A DNA stretch of 64,000 nt from Stropharia rugosoannulata (Eukaryota > Basidiomycota > Agaricomycetes > Agaricales > Strophariaceae), in assembly GCA_028532985.1 (NCBI GenBank), contig JANCIK010000001.1, positions 4,030,001 through 4,094,000 on the forward strand, written 5' to 3'. Shown piece by piece: positions 12,119 through 23,384 of this stretch (the first letter of the stretch is position 1; each line of letters begins with the position of its first letter). Position numbers and translations under genes: made by a program. The notes beneath the pieces were generated by a model, which saw only the letters and a list, made by a program, of their open reading frames with translations, was not told the DNA's origin and ran no database searches.

Positions 12119-13087
12119 CGTGCTGAAAGCTAAGGTCCCCCACGGTCTGAATGTTCCTTTTTATCCAGAGACAAGCATCGCCAAATACTGGAGACGGGGG
12201 AGCTTTTGGGATCCTGCTGACCAATTCTGGTACGATAACAATGAATCTTTATGTAATCTCTTCTTACATAACAAGATAAGATAGTGCTCAGAAAACTCAG
12301 TGAAGTTACGCAACAACTCGGAATTGGCGACGGACTCAGCTACCCTACCATTAACCATTTGCTACCCTGGCTCTTATTATCTCATTTACCTATGTCAAGC
12401 CAATCATCTCTTAACGAAGATGTTCGAAGATGTTCGCTTGAATGTTCAGTAAATAAGAGACTTCTGAAACATAATGAAGAAGCTTCCCAAAGCTTTGATA
12501 AAAGTCGAGGCTTTTACTTTGGGGTACATCTTCAGTGATTTTAAATATTCATACTCTTTGGAGTAGAGAAGACAACTAGACACTGAATTAATTACATTAA
12601 ATGAAATTTTCACTGTTTTGTTCAGCGCGGTGTGAGTCGACGGAACGGCGACCCTTTATTTATTATATTAGGTCAGATTGTCCAGTAGATAGGTATTAAT
12701 GAAGATGAATAGATTTATTTATTTACATTCCAATAGAAGTCAAAATATATCATTATGCATTATGACTCAATGGATTTTCTACCCATTCACTGAATCTATG
12801 TATGGCTCATTTTCTAAAAGAAATTTATATCTATAGAGAATAGCGTATTTCTATGGGTTTCAATGAGGTCAATTCCCACTGGGCCTAAGGCCTAAGGCCT
12901 AAAGTTTAAAGGTTTGATGGGGCTATGTAAATTTACGCCCGGGCACCTCATCAAGTAGAGTCAGGTCCAGGAGGCAAATAAATAGTAATGTATATTCAAA
13001 TACTCTGATAATCAAGGTGCCAATGCCACAGGAGAGTGACATGACATCTTGAGACAAGACAACAAATTGGACGACCTATTCAGATAT
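12119..13087. other. Gene-free AT-rich stretch
   Basis: No supported gene. A triple CTAAGGC repeat sits at about 12882-12902, and a GAAGATGTTC duplication near 12416. Otherwise nothing structured is seen. Confidence 0.5.
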
Positions 13088-13438
13088 CTATGCCGCGGTC
13101 CAAGTTCCTGAGCCAACAAAAGTCTGAGACTCGTCGGGGCCGCCACAAATGCTGCCCTTGATAGTGATGCCCTTTCCAGTCTTAATGAAGATCCTGCCTT
13201 CGCCAATAGTTCCACGGAAGCTATCGAATCCTGATGGGGAATTGTCGCAGAGAAGGGTCAGAGACTTCTCTTGTGACCAGAATTTGGGGAGAATGACGTC
13301 TGAGTTGACATTGAATTTGGTGGCCACAGCACCCTGGTCATGGTCGTTACTGTTTACCCACATTCCTCCTTTGACTACGAACTTGCTGTACAGTGCAGGC
13401 TCTTCGGCCAGGATTGTTGCATAGCTGACTCTAGACAT
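13088..13438 (-). CDS. Small single-exon beta-rich protein, unknown
   Basis: An intact 116-residue frame begins MSRVSYATILAEEPALY and ends GSGTWTAA. It has alternating hydrophobic and polar residues, many Gly, Ser and Thr, three Cys and no signal peptide. The pattern (VVKGGMWVNS, ITIKGSICGG, FVGSGTW) suggests a compact beta-sandwich or lectin-like fold, but I do not recognise it. Upstream on the same strand a well-formed intron (GTAAGT donor at 13519, CTAG acceptor ending at 13447) stops 8 bases before the ATG, so the gene probably has a spliced 5' leader. That arrangement supports transcription. Confidence 0.65.
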   Translation of the reverse strand: MSRVSYATILAEEPALYSKFVVKGGMWVNSNDHDQGAVATKFNVNSDVILPKFWSQEKSLTLLCDNSPSGFDSFRGTIGEGRIFIKTGKGITIKGSICGGPDESQTFVGSGTWTAA

Positions 13439-13446
13439 GGTTTCTA

Positions 13447-13519
13447 CTAGAGATGGAAAATTAAAAAAAGGTGGATCAGCTATGCACTTCAGGTACTATA
13501 AGGGGTACGTGGTACTTAC
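13447..13519 (-). other. Probable 5'-UTR intron
   Basis: GTAAGTACC donor and TCTCTAG acceptor define a 73-bp intron that ends just before the ATG at 13438. It contains no coding sequence. Confidence 0.5.
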
Positions 13520-14063
13520 TTGATGCTTTGGTTAACAGGAGTATGAGGAAAGCAGTTGTTCAAGCTTCGTCTCTTTAATACCCCTGAGGTATACGCATGA
13601 TTACTATGAAAATACAAGGACGGTTCAAGCTGCCTTGTTAGTACCAGCAAGATTTCTTTCTATAGGCTGTCCAACTCCGTTCATTACCATTGTGACTTGC
13701 TTGAGGATGCCAATAGTGCTTCTGGCACTCAAAGGGTACAATGAAGTTCATAATGCATACACATACTGTTCTTCTAATATGCAAAGTCTTATCTATTACG
13801 CTCAGAGCTATTCTTCAAGTTATTGCTGCAAATCATACATGGATTTTAGTACGAGCTTGCGCTATAAATAGAACGGGCGCCTATTTGATGTAAATAATCG
13901 ATTGATAATCGAACTTGCACAACATTTCACCAAAAGGCTCAAAAAGCATGGTCACGATGATAGAGTTTGGTACATATATATACAGGCCTTGTATTTTTAT
14001 TTTCCTGCGTAGTTAAAGGTTTGCTTCCAGGCATAATAAAGATGGGAGGCATGAAAGATTTGC
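13520..14063. other. Gene-free stretch
   Basis: Upstream region of the small gene at 13088 and 3' flank of the gene at 14064. A 78-codon open frame on the plus strand at 13635 has no support. Confidence 0.5.
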
Positions 14064-16012
14064 TCAAGTGCGATCATCCTTCGTAGTCCGCGACGCAGAT
14101 TTGCTTTTTCTTGGTGGTGGAGGTTGTAAGAGCTCCATCAAAGTGGATTGAAGGACGACACTCGGCATGAGTAGCATCTGATGGTCCAAAGTTCCCTTCT
14201 GTGTGCCTCGAGGAATATGTTGTAAAAGACCCATGCCTAGAGTCGCAACAACGATATCGACCGAATCTATATCCTTATGACGGCCGACGTGCTTCGTCCC
14301 ACTGTTTCTGTCATCGCTCAAGCCATCCTTCATATTTTGGGGATCGAATGGTGCTTCAGGCTGTACGATGAAGGGAGAAATGTCGGCCGAGGTAAAGTGC
14401 TCCCCGAGAGCGATTCGAAGATCGAGAATGCCTTTGAAAATAGGTTTCAACTTATTATCAAGTGTAGAATGCGCGACCTCTCTCTGCCAATCCCAGTTTG
14501 CAAGCGCGAGTACGTGACTAAGCTCCGACAAGAACTTGCCCGCCCATTCATCAGTCGAGAGGCGTGTATTAGCATGCGTGATAGCGCGCCACCGACCGGA
14601 TACCGCTTGCTCCTCTGATGATGCAGTTATTAAGCGAGACAGAAGATGTTCTAAAGAGTCATAATCAGCATACCTGTACTGCGAATTTTCTTATAGATGT
14701 CTTTCATAAACTTATTGGTGCTTTCATCTCCTTCATACCATTGATTTAGCTTCCACTTGCAGAAGCTTGTTAGGAATACTTGGAGTGTGAGCTGTGCTAG
14801 GAACGAATTCATAAACGGTTCCTGAGCGGCACCGGCCACAGTACGGAGCATATGTTCCCCAAGGGTGCTGCGCGCTCGACGCCACGATGAGTCTTTTTCT
14901 TCATCAGATATCCAATTTGACTGGGCATGGACAAGCGACTCGGATAATAAGGCAGAGGTCTGTAAAATCTCGTCATTCAAGTCGTTAACTTTCTGAATGA
15001 CTTCAGACTCTGAGAGCAAATCCGCTTTGGTGAGGAAAACCTGAGCGCCCAATAGCTCCTTTCCGCGCGTCTCAGAGAGCTGCCGAGAGTCCTCCAGCAG
15101 GCTGTGGACTATCCTGAGCTCGTTTTGGGTAGACATTAGCTGATCTTTGTAGTTGTCTCGCTCGCTAACAAGCTCACGACATGTTTTGTCGAGATTGCGA
15201 TATAGTCCTTTTGCTCGTCCGAGTTCGTATTTGGTTTGCTCCAACTCTGCGTATACCTTGTCCATGGAGGGTTTATCCCTAGGCGAAGAATGAAACATTC
15301 TTGAAAAGTAGCTACTTCCCCCAGCGGGAGCGGGTGAAGGCATGTCGTATCCTTTATTCTCCGAGTCACCTTCACGGACAGGCGGTACTTCATTATCTCG
15401 CACCAGAATCTCTGGAGACCGTGGTGGTAGAGAATGAGCTTGCAAACCAGGTTGCATTGGCACTTCTTGCGTCCCAGGATACCCTGAGGCAACACCGGCA
15501 TTACTGGTTTCAGTACCAGCTGTTCGTGGCGTACGGCTAGATAGACGGGCATCCTGTCCCGTTGCGCTTTCGTCTTTCTCGCGAGGAAACATGACTATAT
15601 CCCCATCTTCCTCTATTGGTATATGTTCACCGGGGGGATGTGGAGGGCAACTGGTTTTTCCCTCGGAAGAGACGTATGGCGGTGTATCACTCTTAGGAGT
15701 GTAGGACTGGCCTTGAGATAGCCGTGAGTTGTTGACTTCACCTGCAGTGGCAATAGATGAAGAACCTCTATCCGCAACAGTATATGATATCGAAGTCTTT
15801 CCCATTTCCCTACTCTGGGAGGAGCGCGCCTCATTTGTTCTTTCTGCATTGTTATAGAGCCTGGCTGGTCTGGACGACTCTCTAACAGGTCTACTTGACG
15901 CTATCCTATCGTGGCCTGATGTTCGGTTTTCCCTGGAAGAGGCTGCATGCGGCCCTTCCCTTGAAAGCGATGGATGAATGTCACCATCTGCTGATCCTTG
16001 GTCGACAGGCAT
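14064..16012 (-). CDS. Two-exon coiled-coil protein with disordered N terminus
   Basis: Exon 1 (16012-14674) and exon 2 (14614-14064) join through a 59-bp GTATGC...CAG intron, in frame, for about 629 residues. Residues 1-230 are Ser/Pro/Arg/Glu-rich and probably disordered. Residues 240-350 form a heptad-rich coiled coil (DKVYAELEQTKYELGRAKG, then SERDNYKDQLMSTQNELR). Residues 360-560 are helical with conserved-looking Trp (NWISDEEKDSSWRRAR, CKWKLNQWYEGDE, LANWDWQREV). The C terminus is proline then Lys/Arg-rich (PPPPRKSKSASR). I do not recognise the family. No signal peptide or membrane span is seen. Its start lies about 460 bp from the 36-bp repeat array at 16474. Confidence 0.75.
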
Positions 16013-16473
16013 GGAAACAAGAAACTGGTCGAAATCGTTGGAGGAAGGTGGTTTTAGATAACAAAGGCTGTGTACCAGTTGGTCGCCGCAATGCCTGTGA
16101 AATACCTGTCAAACAAAATGGGACAACCGTAACGTGACAGGACGCACAAAGCGCACCCAGCCGTGATGTGATGTGCGCACCCCGCCCGGAGGACACAGGC
16201 AGCCCGCGAGGTAACGACGTGTTACATAATGAGCATTGGGATGACATTGTAGCGGACCTGTACCTACTGTGCAGTAATGAGAGAGCTTAGTGAATATAAA
16301 ATAGCGGAAATAATTGTTATGAGCTGCATAGAATGTACATGTTATATTACTGAGCGGACGGGACGCGTCTAAATGTATAACAAGATTGTAATCTGCGAAT
16401 ATGTGTATGAGTTACCATTAAGGCAAGTCCATAATTTGTACACATGGTACGTCCAGGGAATTTTCCAATCTTT
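16013..16473. other. Intergenic region before the repeat array
   Basis: 5' flank of the minus-strand gene at 14064-16012. It contains a GC-rich GCGCACCCCGCC word at about 16175-16186 (see findings) and no supported gene. Confidence 0.5.
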
Positions 16474-16880
16474 GTACTCAATGTACGGCCGATACCATTA
16501 AGATAATCGTACTCAGTGTACGGCCGGCATCTCTTTTGATCTTCGTACTTAGCGTACGGTCGGGGCCGTTTCGACAAATTGTACTTAGCGTACGGTCGCG
16601 GGCCGTTCCGACAATTGTACTTAGCGTACGGTCGGGAGCCGTTCCAACAATCGTACTCAGCGTACGGTCGCGGGCCGTTCCGACAAATTGTACTTAGCGT
16701 ACGGTCGCGGGCCGTTCCGACAATCGTACTTAGCGTACGGTTGGGGCCGTTCCAACAATCGTACTCAGCGTACGGTCGGGGCCCGTTCCGACAATCGTAC
16801 TCAGCGTACGACCGGCACTCTTTCGCACTGCGTACTCAGTGTACGGTCTGGGACGGTTCCGATGTTCGTACTTAGCGTAA
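16474..16880. repeat. 12-copy 36-bp tandem array with paired GTAC motifs
   Basis: Twelve units begin with GTACT at 16474, 16509, 16545, 16581, 16617, 16653, 16690, 16726, 16761, 16797, 16832 and 16868, a spacing of 35-37 bp. Each starts GTACTYAGYGTAC (two GTAC words separated by five bases) and continues with a GC-rich GGTCG...GGCCGTTCC block and ACAAT. The last copy has lost its second GTAC. Because 36 is a multiple of three, the array creates false open frames on both strands. It lies just beyond the 3' end of the KDZ gene. Confidence 0.95.
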
Positions 16881-16941
16881 TGGGGCATGTTCTTAATTAA
16901 CTACTAACTATGTGACTACAGTCAATGCTTAATAGTTGACA

Positions 16942-19900
16942 TTAGTTTCTACTTATCTTATACAGTCCAGACTCTAATTTTTGTATTCTAAGGCGATTCC
17001 ATATAGATATAAATACCTTGGTGTAGATAATAGCTCTGTCTTGCGTCATGTAGCTCACTGATTTCCTTATTCTTGTGATACCGCCATTCCCGCATTCCGC
17101 CGCGCTGGAGTTTATGGATAGGAGCTTGGGTTCGGCTTCACCGTAATTGTTTAGGAATGCGGCATGTCCGCATTTGGTGTGTCCCTTACTGTGGAATGCG
17201 TCGATGGCGAATGTTGTTTTGGCGAAGAACTCCGGCTCACGAGCCATGCAATAAGGATGCAAGGCGCACGCGAAGTCGTATACAACTATTTTTGGTGCCT
17301 TTTCCCATCGCGTCAACAAGGCCGAGAATACGTCATTACGTCCTTCGGCTATCGGAATGCAATGGAACCCGTAGCAGATGCTGTGGGTGCACCACACGCA
17401 CATAAGTCCTCCGGTTAGGCGACTCTCCCCATATCTGGAATAGAACTTGTTGCAGCCCTCTCCTCTTTTTTCTTGATTTGCCTTGTCTTGCCCAGAGTCA
17501 TTTGGAAAGGCTGGGTAGTGCGGCCGTTGCCGTATTGGTGGCATTGGGTAACATGCACCTGTCTTTGAGTATTTTAGTGAAATAAGAATACAAAAAGGTG
17601 CATAACAAATAACTTACATCTTTCCACGCTACTGGGCTTTCATCTATTTGTTGCATTTCGGGAATGCAGTGGTACTTCGATAATGAACCGAAGGCGACAT
17701 AGGCAGTCTCATACAGAAACTGACATATTTCAAGTGTTTCAAGTTTTACCTCGCCTAGCGAATCGATTTCATGTTTACAAACGAAATATATGGCTGGGAT
17801 GCCCTTGAGTGATGATAGTAATAAGCGCGTGGGATTGTGTATGAATGCCAACAACTTGGGGAGGTGTCCCACATTGACCAACTGTAGTACTGATTCTTCA
17901 GCAGCTAACTGTATGAGTATGATCAATGAGTTACATACTTGTTTAGAGACCGTTTGTGACTCGTACCTGTAAAAATAACTTGCGATACATGGATTCCGTT
18001 CTTGTCATCAGTGAGGCCGGCCCGCAGTGTAACTCAAATATATTCCCTAGCGCCGGACGTATGTCTATGAGAGCATCAACGACCAATGGAATGAGCTCCA
18101 ATATCTCCCGGATTTCTTCGGCCTTTTTCTGTGCAGCTTGGCGCTTTCTAGTTGCTGTGTCGGAGGTCTCATCCGTAGGGTTATCATTCAACGCCAAGTC
18201 CGTTACATCCGGCAGAACTAGTTTCGGCCCCGACAGAATCCTTCTAATATTTTGTCGCAATTTTTTGTCCTTAAGGCATTGGAGATTCGGCGCGGGGCGT
18301 ACGAGATCCTTGATTGGGGCACCTGGTGAAATCGTTGTAGGAGGCCTCATTGTAGTTAAGATATTTTTCCTGTTGAAGGCCAACGTTACACCATCAAATA
18401 TTGCAACATCCGGTGTTGGTCCACAGTCGGGACAATTCATGTCCTTTTCAAGCTGTACAAGCATAATATAAGAGAACCAAACGGCCCTGAAAGTGTCGTC
18501 CTTGATGAATTCCCGGCATTACGATTGAAATATCGGCGGTTGACCACCGTGACCCACGACACAAATGGAGTTTCTGATGATGTATAGGCGCTTGTGTAAT
18601 CATCAAGGAGATCGAGAGTAAAGAGCGAGCGATTGTTCCAGTTGAAAAGGCCATATTCACGACAGTCAGGTCCGATAAATCGCTTAGTACATACGGGACA
18701 TTTTTGCACCTCGATCTTGGACTTGAGAACGCCGGTGAGCGTATAAATACTGCATGGAATCACTGTTATTGGGGACAACGGGGAGTACATTGTTCTTGGG
18801 CTGGAACAGCGACAAGACGAAGTTTCAGAAAGTCTAATGAGATCCGGAGCGGTATGAATTGTAGGTATTGGATCAAATTCGCCGTCGCTCTTGATACGCG
18901 CCCATAGTGGAGGTGGTAATGGTAAGTACGACACAGCAAGTGGTCTCGTGGAAAGGTTTCTAAAGTATGGTGTGCGCTCTGTGATTACGGTGCATATCAG
19001 AATAGTTAGGTAAAGCGGGATAAGATTGACTGACCTGGGTACCGCACGTCAGTGTCATTGGCACTGGTGTTCTCGTTTTCCGACCCCACATTATCCTCAA
19101 TGTGCTGCCGAAGGACTCTTCGCGCCCAATGTATGTGGTCACAATCGAGGGCTCCCGGATCGGTTGCGCATTTCCATTCGCCTTCGCCTGAGTTCGGACC
19201 GCAATGCTCAACGAATGTGCGTGCCTTTATTGTTCTGTGTAGTGATGGCAGAGGTACGGAGAACTTCGATACATAATGGTCATCTTTCACATGCTCATAT
19301 CTAGCGAATAGAAAACAGAAGTTATTATGTGCTATGAGAGAACTTATTAGAAAAAAGCTCTCATTCACGGTAGTATATTGCCTCTGCTTACTACTGAGTC
19401 CGCTGTCCAAGGGGAACTGTTCATATCCTCTGTCGTGTAGATACTTTTTGTGGAAACAGTCCTTTGTTGCGTGATAGTGTGGACAGAGGCAGAATACAGA
19501 TATCCCAAGCCCTTCGCGTGTTCTGCATAGATGATAGAAATGATCCTAATATCCAAATCATTGGTTTATAGACCATGGGTGTATTCATAGTGTTAACTTA
19601 CCGTTGCACAGTCTTGCCGTAGATTCCATCCGCGTACTACAAAGAGATCATCGCTCACTTGGGTGAACATTGAATCATCCCAATCCAGGCTCTCCAAGAA
19701 CGCATCGTAACCGTGAGCTTCGGTGTCGTCTATTACGGCTGCATTACTCTCAGGATCTTCATATAAAGGCGGACCTTCCGATGTCCAGGCATTCCCTTCT
19801 AATCCAGCCGCATGTTCATTGGTCCAGTCGTTTAGTACCATTGGCTCATCAGAATTGGGTATCGATTCCGGGGTAGGTAGATGACTCTTAGTAGGAACCT

Positions 19901-20078
19901 TCCGGCGACGCTTGAAAGGCTTTGTAGTGACTCGCGCCTTCTTCTGCGGCGAAACAATGACCGGGTCTTCAGGCTCGCTTTCATAGCATATTCTGGATGT
20001 TAGGGGCGATGAAGGGGGTGAATCATAAACAACAGGGGCGAGCGCATGTGTCGGTTCCAGAGGGTCGTATCGCTGCAT
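16942..20078 (-). pseudogene. KDZ transposase with CxC5/CxC6 cysteine clusters, frameshifted
   Basis: A multi-exon minus-strand gene. Exon 1 (20078-19602) encodes a disordered basic/acidic N terminus. Exon 2 (from 19548) is Cys/His-rich (CLCPHYHATKDCFHKKYL). Next, after an acceptor near 18969, comes PPLWARIKSDGEF, CPVCTKRFIGPDCREYGLF and NCPDCGPTPDVAIFDGVTL, which fit the CxC5-type cluster of KDZ proteins. Then comes a helical linker, then YPMPPIRQRPHYP, LTGGLMCVWCTHSICYGFHC (CxC6-type), VYDFACALHPYCMAREPEFF, DAFHSKGHTKCG and INSSAAECGNGG. The D, D and E expected of a KDZ catalytic core are all present. A one-step frame change near 18512-18525, with no room for an intron, interrupts the CxC5 region, so this copy is probably inactive unless it is a sequencing error. 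GTAC-pair arrays lie on both sides of the gene. Confidence 0.85.
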
Positions 20079-20082
20079 GATG

Positions 20083-20790
20083 AGAATAAATCAGATGTGG
20101 AAGGCAAACAACGTCTGCTGCAAATAGCTGGGTGTTCACAAATATTGTACCAAGGGTACGCTGTAAATTAACTTGGATAACGCAGGTCTGGTATGATGAT
20201 GTCATTGTGTACTGATTGTACCTTGAGTACGATTAAAGGAGAAATGATATTATTGTACACTTGGTACATTGTACGTGTGGTACAATATTACACAACCGAC
20301 ACAAGGTTGTACGCCTGGTACGATACTGCACAGTCGACAACCGTACGCCTGGTACGATACAGCACAGCCGACACAACATCGTACACCTGGTACATGTACG
20401 TGCGGTACAAAACTATTGCACTACTCACCAAGAATAAATTAGATGTTGAGTGGAAGGCACACAATGTGCGTCTGCTGCAAACAGCTGGGTGTTCACAAAT
20501 GTTAGCAAGGCTGTAAATTAACTTGGATAACGCAGATCTGGTATGATGATGTCATTGTGTACTGATTGTACCTTGAGTACGATTAAAGGAGAAATGATAT
20601 TATTGTACACTTGGTACATTGTACGTGTGGTACAATATTACACAACCGACACAAGGTTGTACGCCTGGTACGATACTGCACAGTCGACACAGCCGTACGC
20701 CTGGTACAATACAGCACAGCCGACACAGCATCGTACACCTGGTACATGTACGTGCGGTACAATATTGCACTACTCACCCAACATTGTACG
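20083..20790. repeat. 350-bp tandem duplication loaded with GTAC pairs
   Basis: Two head-to-tail copies (about 20083-20430 and 20431-20790, offset 350 bp at the CTGTAAATTAACTTGG landmark) fill the gap between the divergent KDZ gene and the gene at 20941. Each copy has seven or eight GTAC-N5-GTAC pairs; in copy 1 they are at about 20149, 20218, 20255, 20271, 20309, 20343, 20381 and 20396. Copy identity is high, with small indels. Two further pairs follow at about 20787 and 20849. The location makes it the shared promoter region of both genes. Confidence 0.95.
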
Positions 20791-20940
20791 CCTTGTACGT
20801 AAATTATCTCTACAACATAACATCGCACTCCTTGTACGTGTACTTCTAGTACGTCTACACTGTTTTTACTTGTATTACTAATGGTTTGGGAGTGCCAGCA
20901 GGACGAAAATCAATCTTAACTTGTTACATCACTGCTCCAA

Positions 20941-22659
20941 ATGGCTCGCCAACGCACCGCGAAAACGGCAGAAGCTGCAGCCAGCCCAAAGAAACGAAGC
21001 GCGAAAAAATCCTCCGCCAGAACAGACAGCGGCTCTTCTCCTGTCAAGAAAAGGAAGACCACGCAAGTCTCCAGCTGAAGACTCTGCTACGCCAGCTTTG
21101 TCACCAACAAAGGTGCGCCCTCACACATATGTATTGCGGCGTACTTCTCATTCTGACATCACCAAAGCGTACAGCACAACGTCAGTCGGCAAATAAGAGC
21201 CCTGTCAAGGAATCCACCAAGTCCAGAAGCCCGTCCCACTGTCATCAAGGCTGTCATGGCCGGCCTTTGAGATCTCAATGCATGCATACTAAGAGCGGCA
21301 GAGATTATTTACTAAAGTTACAAGCGAGTGCAGTATGTTCCAAACTTATCCTTGCTCCAGAACACTCCGTCACTATGGTATTGATTTTTCCCCCCCATAT
21401 AACAGAGTGTATCAGTCAACCCGTTCCTTGATTCTCTATTACAAGTTCAGCCGCCGGTAAGTAGTCATGCTATTCCTTATATTATAGTGTTCTGAGACTT
21501 GTCAAGAACGTCCTTCCGAACACACATGCCGCACAAACACCCACCAGTTGGCGCTTGCCTTCACACTCTCTACCATCGCCGCAATCGTCTCCTATCGTAA
21601 ATACCTTGACCCCAACTCGGGCAAATATACCAGCACCTGCACCAGTGGACTCACACCCTTTCCCGTTGCCGCAGTCATCTCCACCTGTGAACCCCCTTTC
21701 TCAGGTCACCGCACCTGTGCACCCAGCCCATGGATCTCAAAGCGGGCCGCATCAACCTGAGACTGAGATTGCCTCCCCCATTGTAGCTGGTCACCCCATA
21801 TCCGATGCCGATATCGACCCATTATTGCTTCAGATGGATGACGCTGAAGTGTCACTGCCAACAAAGGAGTTAAGCAGTCATACACCCTCGTCCAGGGGAG
21901 AAACTCCGAGCAGGCACCGCGTTCGGCCTAATAGAAGTAACCCTATACATGGGACAGTACAGGGTGTTAAGCGAGGCAATAGCTCCTTTAGTAAGTCGTT
22001 TTACATGCATACATACCTGTCTAGGCGAGGAGCAAAGTTGACCGGTCTATTTTTGGTGCGGTACTAGACGTTGTTAGACAGCAGAGGGCCCCAGAGAGCA
22101 TAGTGAGTACTGCGAAGGCATCAAAAACTTTCCTTCGTCGGTTGCATACTCTAGTTGAAGGTGTAAGTAGGATTTGTCCCCGCGTTCAGTTAATGATTCC
22201 AACTTTGACCGCCTACCACTTTACCAGGCCGAACAACTATCCCTTCTTACTGGCTCATGGGTATTTTTGGGGGCTCAACACCCGAACGCAACCGGGCCCC
22301 CAATACATTTTATGTCCAGTCGCCTTGTTCGCGACTCTCGCAAATTTGGTGCGGAGTTTGCGAACCATTTCCACGAGCTTATCCATGATGCCGCCCAAAA
22401 CAAACGTAAGGATACAGTGGAGCTCCAGCACGAAAAGAAGCTTCAGGCAAAGAAAATCAAGACATTGGAATCCGAGAACGCGCATACGAAGGCTATGCTT
22501 GAACACTATGTACAACGCTTTGGGGCAATCAGTGGTAATTTGCCAGGAGCGACGCAGGCCCCAATGGATGGTGAAGGTGATAAGGCCGGGGAGTCCGAGT
22601 CAGAAGACGATGACGAGTCCGAGGCTGACACTGGATCTGAGTCCGGCGGGACAGCTTGA
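20941..22659 (+). CDS. Spliced hypothetical protein with basic N terminus and coiled coil
   Basis: The start ATG at 20941 opens MARQRTAKTAEAAASPKKRS, a highly basic tail. The N-terminal exons (20941-21450) have several possible splices that I could not settle. From about 21494 the frame is clear: SRRVLRLVKNVLPNTHA, then a Pro/Ser-rich disordered stretch (HPFPLPQSSPPVNPLSQVT), then an intron from about 21991 to 22083, a short exon, and a GTGAGT intron ending at about 22190. The last exon reads NDSNFDRLPLYQAEQLSLL, GSWVFLGAQHP, a coiled coil (VELQHEKKLQAKKIKTLESE) and an acidic tail (ESESEDDDESEAD). Charge pattern and tail suggest a nuclear or chromatin-associated protein; this is inference. 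It is divergent from the KDZ gene across the GTAC duplication. Family not recognised. Confidence 0.6.
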
Positions 22660-23384
22660 AGACAATATGTAGATTACCATCGACATTATCAGTTCATATT
22701 AATGTACCTTCTGGTTGTTCAATGTCAAATTTTTAATTTCTATCTTGCGAGGACAACTTAAACTCATTACCACACTATCCCGAACCGCATCAATAACATC
22801 GCGAACGTGTCAATAACATCACGAACAGCGTCAATAACATCACGAACAGCATCAATAACATCACGAACACAGAATGCTCCTTCTTGTGAACGCAATTGTA
22901 AACCATAGTCACCTCCTATATCAAAAAAAGAGTATTATTAGGAAGAGAAAGTAGTATAGTATTGATTGGCAAAGGAATTTCTTTGGGGGGACGATTATCC
23001 TAAATGCGAAAATATGTCGACACTAAACACAAAGTACATATGTATCTACGCTACAATGGACGTGTTTGATAAATTTCATTCAGCAAGCAGCACACAAAAC
23101 GTCGAGAATTAGTTTACAACGTAATAGTATTCCAGAGACCATCTTAGAAACACAGTTTAATCACATACCGTTGCGAAATAGTATTGGCGAACGGTTAGGA
23201 TCCAGTTCAGGTATTAGTATCTTTCTAATGCACATACAAATTAGTCTCCTTCATAGCCCGCTTGTGTTATCACATCATATAGTAATCAGACCATCTTCTC
23301 GTAGTTTCTTCTCGCATTAACAAGTCAAAGGCATATTATTCTATTTCAAGATACAGACAACGACTATCTACACTATTAAGTAGT
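22660..23384. other. Intergenic region with minisatellite
   Basis: Space between convergent genes. Apart from the 21-bp minisatellite at 22788-22870 nothing is recognised; an 84-codon open frame at 23066 has no support. Confidence 0.5.
22788..22870. repeat. 21-bp minisatellite, four copies
   Basis: The unit TCAATAACATCACGAACAGC (20-21 bp) occurs four times, with starts near 22790, 22810, 22831 and 22852. The first copy is slightly diverged. Confidence 0.9.

Noticed and set aside
16474..16880. CRISPR-like periodicity of the 36-bp array
   Set aside because: The units are contiguous with no unique spacers, and the surrounding genes are eukaryotic and spliced.
16579..16900. Two overlapping open frames with a repeated YLAYGRGPFRQ-type peptide
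   Set aside because: They are the 36-bp DNA array read in frame; the period is divisible by three and frames are open on both strands.
20193..20881. Several 60-110 codon frames rich in Tyr, Thr and Leu
   Set aside because: They arise from the duplicated GTAC-rich promoter region and appear on both strands in several phases.
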